NCBI GenBank assembly: GCA_947683425.1
Contig: CANTUQ010000055.1
Span: 23,306,001-23,370,000 of the forward strand
Length of the DNA stretch: 64,000 nt
Direction of reading: 5' to 3'
Origin: Excoecaria cochinchinensis
Lineage: Eukaryota; Streptophyta; Magnoliopsida; Malpighiales; Euphorbiaceae
The position numbers were made by a program, and so were the translations under genes. A model generated the notes under the pieces. That model had not been told where the DNA came from and did not search any database. It worked only from the letters and a program-made list of their open reading frames with translations. Each line of letters begins with the position of its first letter. Positions within the stretch are counted from its first letter, which is position 1. Below are positions 19,762-32,222 of this stretch, piece by piece.

Positions 19762-21384
19762 ATGGCTAACTCGCCAAGGGGAAATGATGCCACTAGGGCT
19801 TTGATTGTTGAATAGGTTAGTAGAAGATTTAAGGAATTTGAGGGTCGGATGATGAATATGTTGGCCGTATTAACCCAGCGTACTGCTCCGCAAGACCCAC
19901 TTCCTCCTCCCATGAGACAAAATGAGTGGGGGGGAGGATAGATAAGAAAGGCAGGAAGAGATCTGACCACTGCTGATGGATTTGAGGTCAGTAACATCAG
20001 GGGTTCAGAGGAGAAGACCGGTTCAGAGGTTAGAGGATGACCACGTGGATGAGGATTATGAAGAGAGTGTAGTGTCGGAAAAGGGGAAAGTGCCCCAGTC
20101 ATAAGAAACCATGTGGAAGAAAGTGGAAGAGAAGTTCGAGGCGATGGCTCGAATGTTGAGTAGGGGTCAAGGAATGAATCTTGAGGATAAGGAGCTGGAA
20201 GGAGAGGATCCGATCCCATACAATTTCAAAATGCCAGATGTTCCTAAATTCGATGGTACCTCCGATCCAACCGCCCATGTGAAGCAATACTCATTGATCA
20301 TGAAGGGGACCACCTTGATGAAGAGATAAAAGGTGGAATATTTTTGCTTAAGTCTGACTTGTCCGGCTATAGATTGGTACCATGGTCTTGACCGTAGAAG
20401 CAACGAAGACTGGGATTCGCTGACGGAAGAGTTCTTGAGGCAATAAGATTGTAATACGAGGATGGATGTGACCCTCAAAGATCTATAATTGCTGCAGCAA
20501 AAGGTTGGAGAATCTTTCCATGAGTACTTGACTCGCTAGAGGAACAGAGTGATGGAAATGAGAAGGAAGCTGGAGACTCAGGACCAGATTAGATTATTTA
20601 TCAAGAATGCAAGCCCATACTTGAGAGAAGGGTTGAAGATGAAGGGATTAAAAGACTAGGAGTCCTTGAAAGATATAGCCATTGAAGCGGAAGGAGAGTA
20701 CCTGGCCCGAAGAGCGAACAGTGATAGCTATGCCAAGAAGGGGAACGGTAGCCAGGGGGCAAGTAGGCCAGTGGGCCCCAGTGGTAGCACGAGAAGAACG
20801 GTTGAGGCGTCTGCTGCTGACGCAACCACTAGACGTTTTTCAAACTTGGGGAGATCCTTGTCATGGGTTATGAGGAGGCTGATGAAGGAAGGAAAATTAC
20901 AGCCATTGCCTCCTAGACCTGCCATGACACAAGGAATGCCGGGTCATAAGGAGAATGAGTATTGTGCTTACCATCAGCACACGGGTCATGTGACAGACAA
21001 CTGTAGGGCTTTAAGGCATGCAATCCAAGACCTGATCAATACAAAGCAGATTACGAACCTTGAGAAGAGGGAAGGCCAGAAGAAAGCCGGATATAACAAG
21101 ATGCCCCCACCCGTGTTCATGATAGAATCCAGTTTACCGGAGGAGTTTTTCTTGAATGAATTATACGGCATCGATGTAAACACTGCTGTCGCAAGCCTCT
21201 ATAAGGTGAGTGAAAAGGGATGCCTGCTGCAGTGATCGATTGCTGGTCCACTAGTGAGAGTGGAAGTGATGATGATGAAACTGCTGAGTTTCCTGACCCG
21301 TGGGGTTCAGAGGAGGAGGAAGCGGAAGAGCGCAAAGGAAAAATGAAGGTAGGAGCGGTGACCCGTAGTGGGAGAGTAATGCCG
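19762..21384 (+). pseudogene. gag: gag, element A (many stops)
   Basis: Homologous to B gag along its length, starting MANSPRG at 19762. The capsid region (about 20220-20710) includes VPKFDGTSDPTAHVKQY and ends EGEYLARR. The zinc knuckle C-X2-H-X4-H-X4-C (YCAYHQHTGHVTDNC) is at about 20966-21003. It ends with an acidic linker (SGSDDDETAEF). Stops include a TAA where B has Gln in TKRQKVEY (near 20328), the TAG at 20537-20539 shared with B (4564), and a TAG near 20657. Several are consistent with C-to-T or G-to-A change from Gln or Trp codons. It would have encoded the structural particle protein. Confidence 0.82.
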
Positions 21385-22264
21385 GAAGTGGCAGCGCCTC
21401 AAGAACCGGTGGAAGGTCAGAAAGAGAAGGGAAAGGAGCCCGAAGGAGATCAGATAGTCAAACAGTTGCAGAAGAAACCAGCCTAGATTTCCATCTGGGA
21501 TTTATTGAGACAGTCCCCCTCTCATAGGCAACGACTGGTAGAGGCTCTATGCATGACGACTGTGGCTACAATGATTTTGCCCACTGAGCTGCTGGAAGTG
21601 GTGAAAGGAGGTGCTGGAGAGAGTGTGCTGTTCACGAATGCTGATTTACCCGCAGAAGGCCGTAACCACAATCACCCTCTGTACATTAGGGCGTAAACCA
21701 ATCAGAAGCACACTTCTTGCGTGATGGTGGATGATGGATCATCAATTAATGTATGCCCTCAAGTAGCCATGGCAGCCTTTGGAGTGACGGGGGACATGCT
21801 AGCCAAATCAGATTTGATGATCACAGCACATGACAATTCTCGTCGGCATGCTTCAGGGACTTTTAAGGCGTTGGTCAAGACGGGGCCAGTGGAGACTGAA
21901 GTAGAATACATAGTCTTGCCCATTCATGCCAATTTTTCAGCATTGCTGGGGAGATCGTGGTTCCACAAGTTGGGAGGTGTTCCCTCTACTCTCCACCAAA
22001 TGGTCAAGATACCACACGAACGACAAGTGGTGACCATCAAGGCTGCAAGAGAGAATCAAGTGTCGATACTCGAGATAGCAAGGCAGCCTTTTAGTGGATT
22101 CCATGTGGCCATGATCAAGGAGGAAGGGATAATAGGAGGGAGCCCACAAGTGCTAGCTATGATGAAGAAGATGTCGTTCCTTTCGGGTGCTGGATTGGGT
22201 AAGAACTCCCAAGGGATGCCAGAGGCCATCGCCACTAAAAGTCAGAAGGATAGAAAGGGCCTGG
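21385..22264 (+). pseudogene. pro: Protease and G-patch, element A, cut by element C
   Basis: An ISIWDLLRQSPSHRQ linker precedes the aspartic protease motif VMVDDGSSINV (about 21721). LLGRSWFHKLGG and a G-patch core GAGLGKNSQG near 22190 follow. The long uninterrupted part is 21721-22264. The frame stops at 22264 where C's LTR begins; the homologous sequence in B continues through KGLGYKGEHS into pol. TAG stops lie near 21484 and TAA near 21694. Confidence 0.8.
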
Positions 22265-22494
22265 TGTAGACACCGGGTCTTGAGACAGCCCAGATCAGAG
22301 TTACCCAATGATGATAAGATGCCTTTCCACAGGCAAAAAGGTTAAAAGTGATGATTTTCTTTTCAATTTTGCATTTTAGAGTGAAAAGATAAAAAAATAA
22401 AAAAATAATAAAAAATATTTTAAATTTTAGTTTTGAAAAATGGGGGCTTAAAATTATAGTATTTTTAGTCAATTTAAAATTTAAAAAAAAAAGT

Positions 22495-22735
22495 CGGATC
22501 GCGAGTGTCGGGCTGCGGCAGCGCGCTGGCGCCCAGCTCGCGAGCGCCCGAGCGCAAGGTCGACGCGCAGCGTCGCCAATGCTGCGCGTCGCTAAAAGCA
22601 CACGCAGCATTGCGCGCCGCCCATCGCGCTGGCGCCCGCGCTTCGTGCGCGAGGCTGCCGCTCCGATGCCCGTCCCTATATAGCGACAGGCGTCTCTACT
22701 CCTGGCTATCGCTATAGGATCTGATACCCATTTTT
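22495..22735 (+). promoter_or_regulatory. CpG-dense U3 block with TATA, element C
   Basis: About 180 bases extremely rich in CG dinucleotides (repeated GCGCGC, GCGTCGC), inside otherwise AT-rich DNA, sit directly upstream of CCTATATAGCGAC (near 22675). The 3' LTR counterpart is 38665-38840, about 70 bases shorter, where GACGCCC…GGGCGTC flanks the TATA and CCTATATAGCGACGG pairs with CCGTCGCTATAGG. Confidence 0.6.
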
Positions 22736-24141
22736 TCCGATTTTTGGACCTAAAAATCAGTTTTTTATCCATTTTTTCAAGGATTAAGGGATTTTTTCCA
22801 TTTTTAAAAATTAAAATAGGTAATATCTGATTTAATTAAATTTTATCCCTTTAATTATTTTATTTTTTCCTATTTTTTCATATAAAATGAATGAGATGAA
22901 AACCTAAAAGGGGGATTTTTTTGGGCTAGGGTTTTTTCTCTTCATCTTTTCTCTTTTTCTTCCTCTCAAACTCTAAAAAAATTCCAGATTTTTTCCCTAC
23001 CAAAGAAGAACAAAAAATTGAGTTCATCTTTCATTCTTTTTTTTTCCAACATAATTTCTTCTAAATATATATTTAGGAGGACTTTTTGTTGTTTGATTAA
23101 TTTTTGGACACAAACACAACAATTGTTAGTTCTCAATTTTTTTTAACCTTTTATTTGTGTTCAATAAAATTTTTTACATTGATTTTGTTTTGAATCTCTT
23201 TTTGATAGAAAATTAATTTTCATACAAATAAAGTAATTGTTTGTTATCAAAATCTAATTTTTTCCATTTGATTTTTATTTGATATAAACCAAATCATTTT
23301 TTTCTTTAATTGTAATCAATAAAAATCTTTTTTTAATCAAAATCATTTCTTTAGGCAAATAAATCAATTCTTTGCTCTTAAAGAATTTTTGGTCATTTTT
23401 TATCCTATTTCTTTCTTGGAATGAAATTCCAATATTTTTATTATTACACTCTAATATTGCTAATCAAGAATAAAGAAATCGATCATCATTTTACCTTCAT
23501 CGAATCCGAAACTCTGAGGGTAAACATTTCAGGCTTCTTTTTTTATTATTTTTGTTCATGTTAATTTATTCATGTATATTTTTATTAACTTCATTTATTT
23601 ATTTATTTATTTTATTTCAGAATTGTTTTATTTAACTTGTTTATGTATGATTTTATTCTTATTCGTGTATATTATTATTTTTTTTATTATTTTCATTTAC
23701 TTATTCATTTATTACCATGTATATTTTTATTATTATTCTCATTCATTTATTTTATTCATGTGAATATTGATTTCTTTTAATTCCTAACATATAATTAATT
23801 TATTTCACTTTAAATCATCATTATTTTTAACACGTAATTAAATTAATTCATTTTGGTTGATGTTTTTGCCATGTAAATGGTTTATATCATTTGTGAACAT
23901 ATTTAATTAATCATGTCATTTATTTAATCATTTTTTATTCTTTTCCATTGTCATTATCATATATTTAATATTTTGTTCACTTATTTATTTTCACTATTAT
24001 CATGTTCATATTTTTACACATTAATTAACATGTTGTATTTTATTCCAATTACATCTTTTAATCCATTTGTTGTTCATAACACATTTTTCTCATTTATTTT
24101 AAATTGTAAACATGTTAATTCATTTGTTATTTTGATATCAT

Positions 24142-25382
24142 TAGAGGTGTCAAAATTAACCCAAACCCAACAACTCACCCAAACCCACCCAAAAAAAATT
24201 GACCCAAACCCAACCCAACTAAAAAATTGACCCATTTAAACCCACCCAAAATCTACCCACATAAAATACAACCCATTTGGGTCATTCTTCCTTGACCCAA
24301 TGGGTGTTTTTTTTTTCATTATTTCTTTAATATTAAAAACTTTTACTTTAATGAACAAAATCTTTTGCTTAAACTGTCCGCTGTATTATTATTGTGTAAT
24401 GTGTATGCGTATTTTTTTTGTTAGATTTGTAATGGCCGAGTTATCGGGTTAGTCGTAAATAGTATTTTTCGATGGAAAATAGTGCACTGGAGACAAAAAT
24501 TACACCCGGAAGTAAAAAATATTTTATTTGACCATCGGAAAATACTAGTCACAAGGAGTCCGAGGGTAGAATGTGGAAAAAAAATGAATTCAAATAGATC
24601 TCTAAAAGTCAAAAATAAAAAAAAAAGTCCGGCTCATTTTAAAGGTTATCCGGTTTGACCAAAATTTGACTAGACCTCTAAAAATAGCAAATGACCTCTA
24701 AAAATTATTTTAATTATATATATAGACTTAGATTAATATTTAGAAATTTTTGATAGCGAAAAATTAATTTTTTTGTGACACTGAAAATTATCAAAACTGA
24801 CTGATTTAAATGTAGCAGATCGAGAAACGGACTCTGTTTGAGCTGAAATTTTGCAGGGAGACTAATTTATATATTTTAACAATTATAAAATAAATTTTTG
24901 GAGAAATTGAGTTTAGAAAGTGAGTGAAATAATTTAGGATTACATAATTGGCTTAAAAATGAAAAAATGGCTACTTGGTTTATGAATTATTGTGTTGTTG
25001 TACCCCTGTGTGTGACTATGGATTGTTTGAATTGCAGGAAGGATATGTTATATATATAGTCGTTATACTACCAAAATTTTTACCAAATGAATAGTAAATT
25101 GGACAGTTATAAGTTAACCGATATCCCGATCCGTTTGAATCTCAACCGACCCATTTGAGCCAACATTTTTATAATAATTTTTTTAGTATTCCGTTATTAT
25201 ATCGATAATTATTTTTCATTAAAAAAATATCAAATGGGTCGACCCAAACCCACCCAACCCATTTGGGTATTGACCCATTTATGACCCATATATTTTTGAC
25301 CCGTTTATGACCCACCCATTTACGACCCAACCCATTTATGACCCAACCCAAACCCGCCCAACCCACCCATTTGCCACCTATA
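24142..25382. mobile_element. Non-autonomous hAT-like element, 1241 bp
   Basis: 8-bp duplication GATATCAT at 24134-24141 and 25383-25390. Ends are TAGAGGTGTC and GCCACCTATA (inverted TATAGGTGGC), typical of plant hAT elements. Subterminal regions carry many ACCCAAACCC and GACCCATTT repeats. No ORF resembles a transposase. The 3' LTR of C has the unoccupied site with a single GATATCAT (near 40251). Confidence 0.9.
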
Positions 25383-26400
25383 GATATCATTTTGTTTTAT
25401 CTCATTTTATTTTATTTTATCATTTATTTTATATTTAATTGATTTTAATTGATTCAATTACTAACATTATTCTATTTCTATTTTATTTTTATTTCACATC
25501 TCATTTTTTGCTTGGGCATTTTTGCGACCACACAGGGAGATCCAAGAGGCTCATTCGGGTTACATATTTATTTTCTTCGTTTGTAATATTTATTTATTTT
25601 GGCTTTTTTATTTATTTTTGCCATGTAATTTTCTTGTAAAATTATTTATTTAGGCCCACTAGAAAGAAAGTCACTAAATGTTTTTTTATTAATTAATTTG
25701 GAATTTTTCCTAAATAAAAATGGGACCAATGTCTCAATTTTCTCTATCCAAAATAAAATCATCACATCAAAAGTGTTTTATAATAAATATGCATGCGAGG
25801 ACCAATGTCCTCATCATTAATAAATACCCCGATTTATGCATGATTTGTATTTTATTTACAATGGGAGTTGTATTCCGCCCCTAGTTTTATTATAATTTAT
25901 TTTGAGAATGTTTATTGTAATAATGCTTTACTTATTGCTTTTGACATGAATGATTGTGCCTTAATTAAATGCATCGTGTGGAAAGTTGGTGAAACAATGA
26001 ATTCAAAACTTAATTATAATATTGATCAAGGTATAAATAAATGAGAAGTCCCGAACTCACTCTGGTCTTTGGGGCTCAATGAGGCGAGAGGTCTAGGACT
26101 TTCAAGACACCTCTTGAGTCTCACCAAAAGACTTCAATTTACAAATCCTAGGCTCCAGGGGGTAGAGGATGAGACCTCCAAGATCTCTCTGGCTTGCTCA
26201 AGATGGATATGTATGCGCCGTCTTAGGCTCGATGAGGCTAGACGACCCTTTCCAATGTTCTATTGGGTGGTGACTCCAAGAAACCTCTTTGTTGCCCAAA
26301 ATAGACGCACTTGTAAATACCTTACAAGTTTTAATAAATCCCATCCTAATCGCCCTGAAGTGGGCTTTCGGGAGGCCACGGGGTTCGGCGCGCGTCACAG

Positions 26401-26418
26401 TTGCGACTCCACTGGGGA
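26401..26418 (+). promoter_or_regulatory. Primer binding site (tRNA-Arg), element C
   Basis: TTGCGACTCCACTGGGGA, one mismatch from the tRNA-Arg site of element A, one base after the LTR. Confidence 0.83.
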
Positions 26419-27468
26419 CATACTCGAGACTTCGATTCGAAAGTACCTTGTTTAAAAATTATAATTGAGTTTTAGTTTAAAAATTTCACCTTCTTTCAAA
26501 GCTGCATTGCATCGCAATAGAGCCTTAGATCTATGCTAGTTTGGTCCCTTATTCAGCCCCGGTGCGTTCCCGAAGCGCGACCCTATGTTCACTCAATGTA
26601 GGGAAGTGTTAAGGATAATCACCAGCCCAAGCCTCGTACCATCATGGTATATTAAAGGGTGACCCAATCGGTCGTTACGCTCGTGATGAGCTAAACCCGT
26701 TGGCAGGGACCATGCTTGGGTAGCCTTAAAGTAACACCACCTTTGACCAAAGCTCATGTAATGGCAATAGATACTTTCCCTAGGTGGTATGAACCATAAT
26801 ACCTTGCTTGTGGATCATTTTGTATTGGACAAACCCAAATAATTTGATTGGTCACCTAATCAAAGGCTTTCATGCCCCGATAGGCCCATGTCAACTTATT
26901 CAGGCTGCCTAAATACATGATGGTTAAAACCCGTGCGTATGAACATTAGCTGAGAGAGGTTATGCTGCCGATTTTTTCACCGTGCACCATGCGCATCCAC
27001 AGGGTTCCCTGTTAACCCATGGATCAAGCCCACCTAGGACAGAGACCGCACGACCTCGTGTGTGGGGGCAATAAGGTTGGAAGGACCTACCTGCTTGCAT
27101 GTGTTTGTGAATGATGCATTGCGCATTCATGTCAGTCATGCACAAATAAATTTCTGTATTTCTTCTACATGTATACATCCTTTTCTTTGCATATAATTAT
27201 TACCTATACATATTATCCTGTGTATAGTTTTTTAAATGTTTCACATGTATTATTGTAATCTCTTTTAGTCAATGTGTACCATTTATTGCACAACACGATC
27301 ATGCATTGCATATTATTCATACATCATTCTAACTCCTCGATTTTCAGCCATTATAGACCATTTGCTTGGGAGGTTAGGGGATCCAAATAGTTATCTAAGG
27401 AGCGATCAGAGTTCACATGGGCTGACAAAGTTTTAGCATTCTTACCAGAGCATCTAAAGGCATTAGAA
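26419..27468 (+). other. Untranslated leader, element C
   Basis: The first 650 bases are homologous to A and B leaders, with the hairpin CCCTAT/GTAGGG around GTTCACTCAAT at 26581-26603. The part at 27120-27330 is not in A or B. No coding frame supported. Confidence 0.65.
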
Positions 27469-28500
27469 ATGGCTGGCCCTTCATAACAGAATGAAGAGAC
27501 TCGTGCCCTTATTGCCTAGGAGTTGGATAGAAGGTTCGAGGAGCTTGAAACAAAGATGCTGGCTATGGTCAAAGAAAGGATGGATGCCATGGCACTTGTT
27601 CTGCAAGCTCAGCTTATGGTAACAACTCTCAACCAAGGAAAGCCAGCCACAATCGAGAAGGCTCATATAGCGACAGCTCCAGTACCTCCTTTTCCTTTTG
27701 AGACTAGAGTAAGAGATCACTTGATTCCCCGATTGAGCAAGGATGAAATAGGAGGCCTACTTTAGAACATGGCATTATATTAGAGGAGGATAAAGAGCCT
27801 GCAATCATGCGTACTCCAAAAGATGAAAGCTCAGGAGGCCTTGACAATAGTAAGGCTGCAGAAATCCCAGCCATTAGAACAACTCAGCCCCACCTCACTA
27901 TCTCGGGTAGGCCATTATCTTGGCATTTCAGCCGTCTCATCAAGAAAGGGAAGTTACAACCCTTGCCAGCTAGGCTTGCCCCAAGTCAAGGAAAGCCTAG
28001 GCACAGAACGGACTGGTATTGTGCATATCACCAGTACACAGGGCATAGGACAGACTATTTTCGCCCTCTGAGAGAACGCATTCAAGAGCTGATGCCAGGC
28101 CCAAAAAAGGAAGAGATTATAAAGGCGCTAACCACGAAAGTAAAGCAAAAGCATTTTTCTAATTTGGGTAGATCTTTGTCCTGGGTCCTCAAGAGGCTGA
28201 TGAAGGAGGGGATATTACAACCATTGCCAGCTAAGCCTGCCAGAAGCCAGGGATAGCCCGATCATAAAGGGGATGAGTATTGCGCCTTTCACCAGCATAC
28301 CGGGCATACCTCAGATGATTGTAAGGCCTTAAGACATGCCATTCAAGACCTGATTGATTCCGAGAAGATCTCCGACCTAGAAAAGCGAGAGAGAAAGAAT
28401 AAGATGGAATAAATGCCTAGGTGAAAAGGCAGGATGGTTCTTAGGGATGATAATGGACCATCGACTGCAACAGCTGTGTTGGCAAGAACAGAAGTTGATT
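27469..28500 (+). pseudogene. gag: Degenerate gag, element C, with duplicated zinc-knuckle region
   Basis: Starts at the conserved gag codon (MAGPS, 27469). The N-terminal coiled region (ELETKMLAMVKERMDAM) remains. The capsid domain is missing between about 27770 and 27850. It then shows the LSW…SRLIKKGKLQPLPAR + YCAYHQYTGH unit (27900-28100), followed by a second diverged copy LSWVLKRLMKEGILQPLPAK + YCAFHQHTGHTSDDC (28160-28340). The first knuckle has Phe where the last Cys should be. Stops lie near 27487, 27763 and 28254. A and B have only one copy of this unit. Confidence 0.72.
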
Positions 28501-31023
28501 AGCTATTTAGAATGTTCTTTTTATTTTTGAACTGTTTAATAATGACATTTTAGCTTCATTAATAAGATGAATGTTTTTGCTTACTTGTGTTATGTTTCTT
28601 ATGATTTCACTATACATAATCATGATCATGACTCATTCATATTTGACATTGATTCAATTGATGCTACTCTATTTAATCCCAAAAATTTTGGAAAGTCCAA
28701 AGAAAATCTTGATAGCATCTAATGTAACTCCTGAAGCGAGAAAAATTTGAGAGAATATAAAAAAAATATGAAAAGTCTTTGCCTGGACTTACGAAGACAT
28801 GCCAGGAATTGATTGGGAAGTCATAGAGCATGCTATTCCTACATATTCAGACCATAAACCTGTTAAATAGAAACTGAGAAGGCTTAGGCCGAAATGGGTA
28901 GATAAAAGTGAAGGAGGAGATTCGCCAACAAATCACAACCAAATTTCTAGTTGAGGTGCAGTATCCAACTTGGCTGGCCAATGTTGTCCCCGTAGCCAAA
29001 AAGATGGCAAGGTAAGGGTATGCATAGATTATCGGGACTTGAATAAGGCTTGTCCGAAAGATGACTTTTCGTTGCCCCATATAGATATGTTGATAGACAG
29101 CACCGCTGCTTGCAAGATGTATAGTTTTGGTGATGGTTATGTGGGATACAATCAAATTCTCAATCAAATAATTGATCGAATAAAGACGGCTTTCATCACG
29201 GAGTGGGGGATGTATGCCTACCGGGTAGTGCCTTTTGGCCTAAAAAATATAGGAGCCATTTATCAAAGGATGGCAACAAAAATCTTAAATGACTTGATCC
29301 ATAAAGAAGTGGAGGTATACGTGGATGACATGATGATCAAGTCGGCCACTAGAGAAGGTCGTTCCCAAGCCCTAGAAAAGTTCTTCCAAACAAGTACAAT
29401 CTACGATTAAATCCTACGAAGTGTATCTTTGGTGTCACCTCAGGAAAACTCCCAGTACACATAGCTAGCCAAAGGGGAATTGATATTGACCCAGACAAGG
29501 TTAGGGCTATCAGAGAGATGCCAATATTGCAAAAGGAAAAAGATGTGAGATGCTTCTTGGGCAGATTGCAGTTTGTCAATAGGTTTATCACTAAGCTTAC
29601 TTCGATCTGCGAACCGATTTTCAAATTACTCAGAAAAGACCCACCAGTAGTATGGAACGAAGATTGTCAGAAGGCTTTCGATACTATCAGAGAGTATCTG
29701 CTGAATCCACCAGTGTTGAGATCGCCGCAGCCAGTCAAACCACTGATTTTGTATTTAGCTATAAAAGATAGTTTTGTAAGTGCCATGATGGCCCAGGAAG
29801 ATGAATTCAGAGTAGAATTTGTTGTTTACTACCTTAGCAAGAAGTTCCTGGCTTATGAGGTTAAGTATACAGAAGTTGAAAAGATTTGCCTTACGGTAAC
29901 CTAGGCCTCTAAGAAGTTGAGACATTACTTTCATACCTACAGGGTACATGCAGTAGCGAAGCTGAATCCTTTAAGGTACTTACAGGAAGCTCCATCTTTA
30001 CTTGGGAAATTGGGTAGGTGGTCGTTGCTGCTACAAGAATTTGATGTAGAGTACATCACTCGAAAAATTATCAAAGGGCGTGCTGTGGCTGAATTCCTAG
30101 CAGAACACCCAATTCAAGGAGACTCATACAAGTTCAACTTTTCGGATGAGGATGTGGCAGCTGTAGCAGTTCAAGGTTGGCAATTACACCTTGATGGGGC
30201 TATTAATAGTAAAGGGGCAGGGGTAAGAGTTATTCTGACAACCCCGAATAATGAGGAGCTCCCTTTGGCGAAGAAATTGAGGTTCAAGGCTACCAATAAT
30301 GAGGCTGAGTCCTTCAAGAAGGTGGATGCTCGGGATACGGCGAAATTCATCGAGAAGAACTTGATATGTAGGTATGGCCTCCCACACCACGTGCTATCTG
30401 ACAACGGGGTCCAGTTCATGGCCAAAATGAGGAAGTTACTCCAGAAATATGGTATTGAACATCACAAGTCTTCTCCGTATCGTCCTCAAACCAACGGGGC
30501 AGTAGAAGCTGCCAACAAGAATGTCAAGAGGATCCTAGCTAAGGTTGTCCAGAATTACAAAGATTGGGCAGAAAAATTGCCTTGTGGGCTTCAATACTGA
30601 AGAATCATCGTCGGAACCTCTACAAAAGTCGTAGGGAGGAGAAGCAGCATGGCCGATCATTATAAAGTTCAAACCTTTAAGACAACCTAAATCTTGGAAG
30701 CTGAAAGGGGCACAACTGTGGCAGCCGCAGTTAAACGCGTCAGGCAAGGACGAATCATGGGATTATTACCACAGCTTGATCTATCGAAAAATGCTCTGCT
30801 CGACCATTCATGAGGGAGGTTAGAAAGTATCCAATGAAAGAGGGAGGTTCAGTCTTCGAGCAAATGAGACTAGGGGTTCCGGACAAATGAGGTAGGTTCA
30901 GGCCGATGTGAGGAGGGCCCTCGTTCTTCAGAAGTTATTATTCGAGACATCAGCAATAGGTAGCGATAAAGATGACTTCAAAGAACCAGTCAACATCAAC
31001 GAATTCAAGAGGATCCATGGCTA
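28501..31023 (+). pseudogene. pol: Degenerate pol, element C (RT, RNase H, fused integrase remnant)
   Basis: Protease and G-patch are absent; gag runs into the acidic pol linker near 28510. RT lies about 28850-29500 with frameshifts, CIDYRDLNKACPKD, and YVDD at 29318-29329. The gypsy RNase H lies about 29600-30110. The second RNase H breaks off at NNEAE and is joined in frame at about 30310 to the integrase core (SFKKVDARD), deleting about 1 kb. Integrase SDNGVQF and the Glu of AVEAANK remain. After 30600 the tail is frameshifted but recognisable to FK.IHG at 31023. Catalytically dead as it stands. Confidence 0.82.
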
Positions 31024-31401
31024 AAGACTAAAAATCACAAGAAGAGAATAAAAGCCCCGCGGGTCGAAAATCGAAAAAAGGCGGCCTTGCTAAAATTGGG
31101 CGCCTCGTCAGGGTGAAAACCGGAAAAAGGCATCCTGGTCAAAAATTAGAGGCTTGAGAGAAAATATCCAATTAAGAAAACCCGAGAGGGCTGATTGGAG
31201 ACAGGAGTTTGATGCTTACAAGATGTACTCTGAGATTAGATATAGTTTTGCATTTTGAATTGATGTTAGATAATGATCATGTGTGGAGAAATCATATTGA
31301 AATGTACACAATCTTTGCAAATACATGTGTTCATTATTTTCTAGTTCATTTATAAAAAGAGAAATGTTGTTCATTGCTGAATACATGAAATCTAAATGAC
31401 T
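31024..31401 (+). other. Post-pol conserved noncoding block, element C
   Basis: Bases 31024-31200 match the A and B post-pol block (CCCCGCGGGTCGAAAA, TAAAATTGGGCGCCTCG). The remainder is AT-rich and unremarkable. Confidence 0.55.
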
Positions 31402-32222
31402 ACGCTCTGCTACTACTCTCACTGTCCAGATGTCTAAGTCGATGAGTTATGTTATCCACTGTGAGACTAAACACCCACCTTTTGAGTGCATTAGGGGGAG
31501 TGAAAGAACAACCCCCGATAGATGGCATAATAGTCTTCACCGGCAGCTTGCCCAGAGGCTATGGTATCTGGAGGTAAAAGCCAAAGATAAAGGTCCACTT
31601 TAGAAGGATAGGGATGCCTCACTACGTCATTAATCCCTCTGAACTATTAAACACAATGGGTGGTAGTGTAAAGGGCAACTTCATGAATCCCTAAAGAACC
31701 CAATCCACATCTGCTACATCACCCAATCTAGCAACACATTCATCAAGGGAGGCCATGGAATGCGATCGATGCCTAGAGAGAAATGCCTCAAAGAATAATT
31801 GTGGATTACTCTAGGAAGGGGCTTTGATGGTGGCTTTGACTTTTCTTGTAGCCATACTTGAAATGCAAGATGAGTATTAAAAAAGAAAGAAAAAAAAAGA
31901 AAAAAAATAAAAAAAAAAAAGAAAGAAGAAGGCCGTTAGAGATGAAAACCGTGACTGGCTCTCTAGGCAAAAGTTAGTCCAAAGGGCAGGGTGAAAACCT
32001 GGGAACAGGCAGTCTGTCCTTCAAAAAAAATGAAGAAAAAGCCGCTGGATTGGGTTGGGTCCATTCCAAGAAAAAAAAGAAAAATTAGGCACAGGGTCTT
32101 GTGAAAATCCGTAAAGGGACGCATTTCCCGCTAAGAAAAGCTAGTGCAAAAATCCACAAGGGACGCACTACCTTTAAAACAATGACTTTTGAAGCCTGGA
32201 GTAATAAGATGGCATTACCTCC
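31402..32222 (-). pseudogene. Antisense gene remnant, element C
   Basis: On the minus strand, exon 2 homology runs from about 31856 (WLQEKS, followed by NYSLRHFSL) down to about 31402. The intron (about 32195 to 31857) keeps the T-rich tract and the CGCATT/AGTGC hairpin block (32100-32185). Its donor has become CAG/GCTTCA. Only the last few codons of exon 1 remain (to about 32222), after which unrelated sequence replaces exon 1, the divergent promoter and ORF1. No function is possible. Confidence 0.6.

Larger units (their letters stand above)
22265..26399 (+). repeat. Element C 5' LTR (4135 bp including a hAT insertion)
   Basis: TGTAGACACC to GCGCGTCACA. Without the 1241-bp hAT element and its duplicated 8 bases the length is about 2.9 kb. 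The middle is strongly T-rich and AT-rich. The end, from TGAGAAGTCCCGAAC, is shared with the A and B LTRs. Confidence 0.9.

Noticed and set aside
24160..25380. CCCAAACCC-type repeats that resemble plant telomere sequence (CCCTAAA)
   Set aside because: The unit is variable (ACCCAACCC, GACCCATTT) and confined to the subterminal parts of a hAT-like element with its own target duplication.
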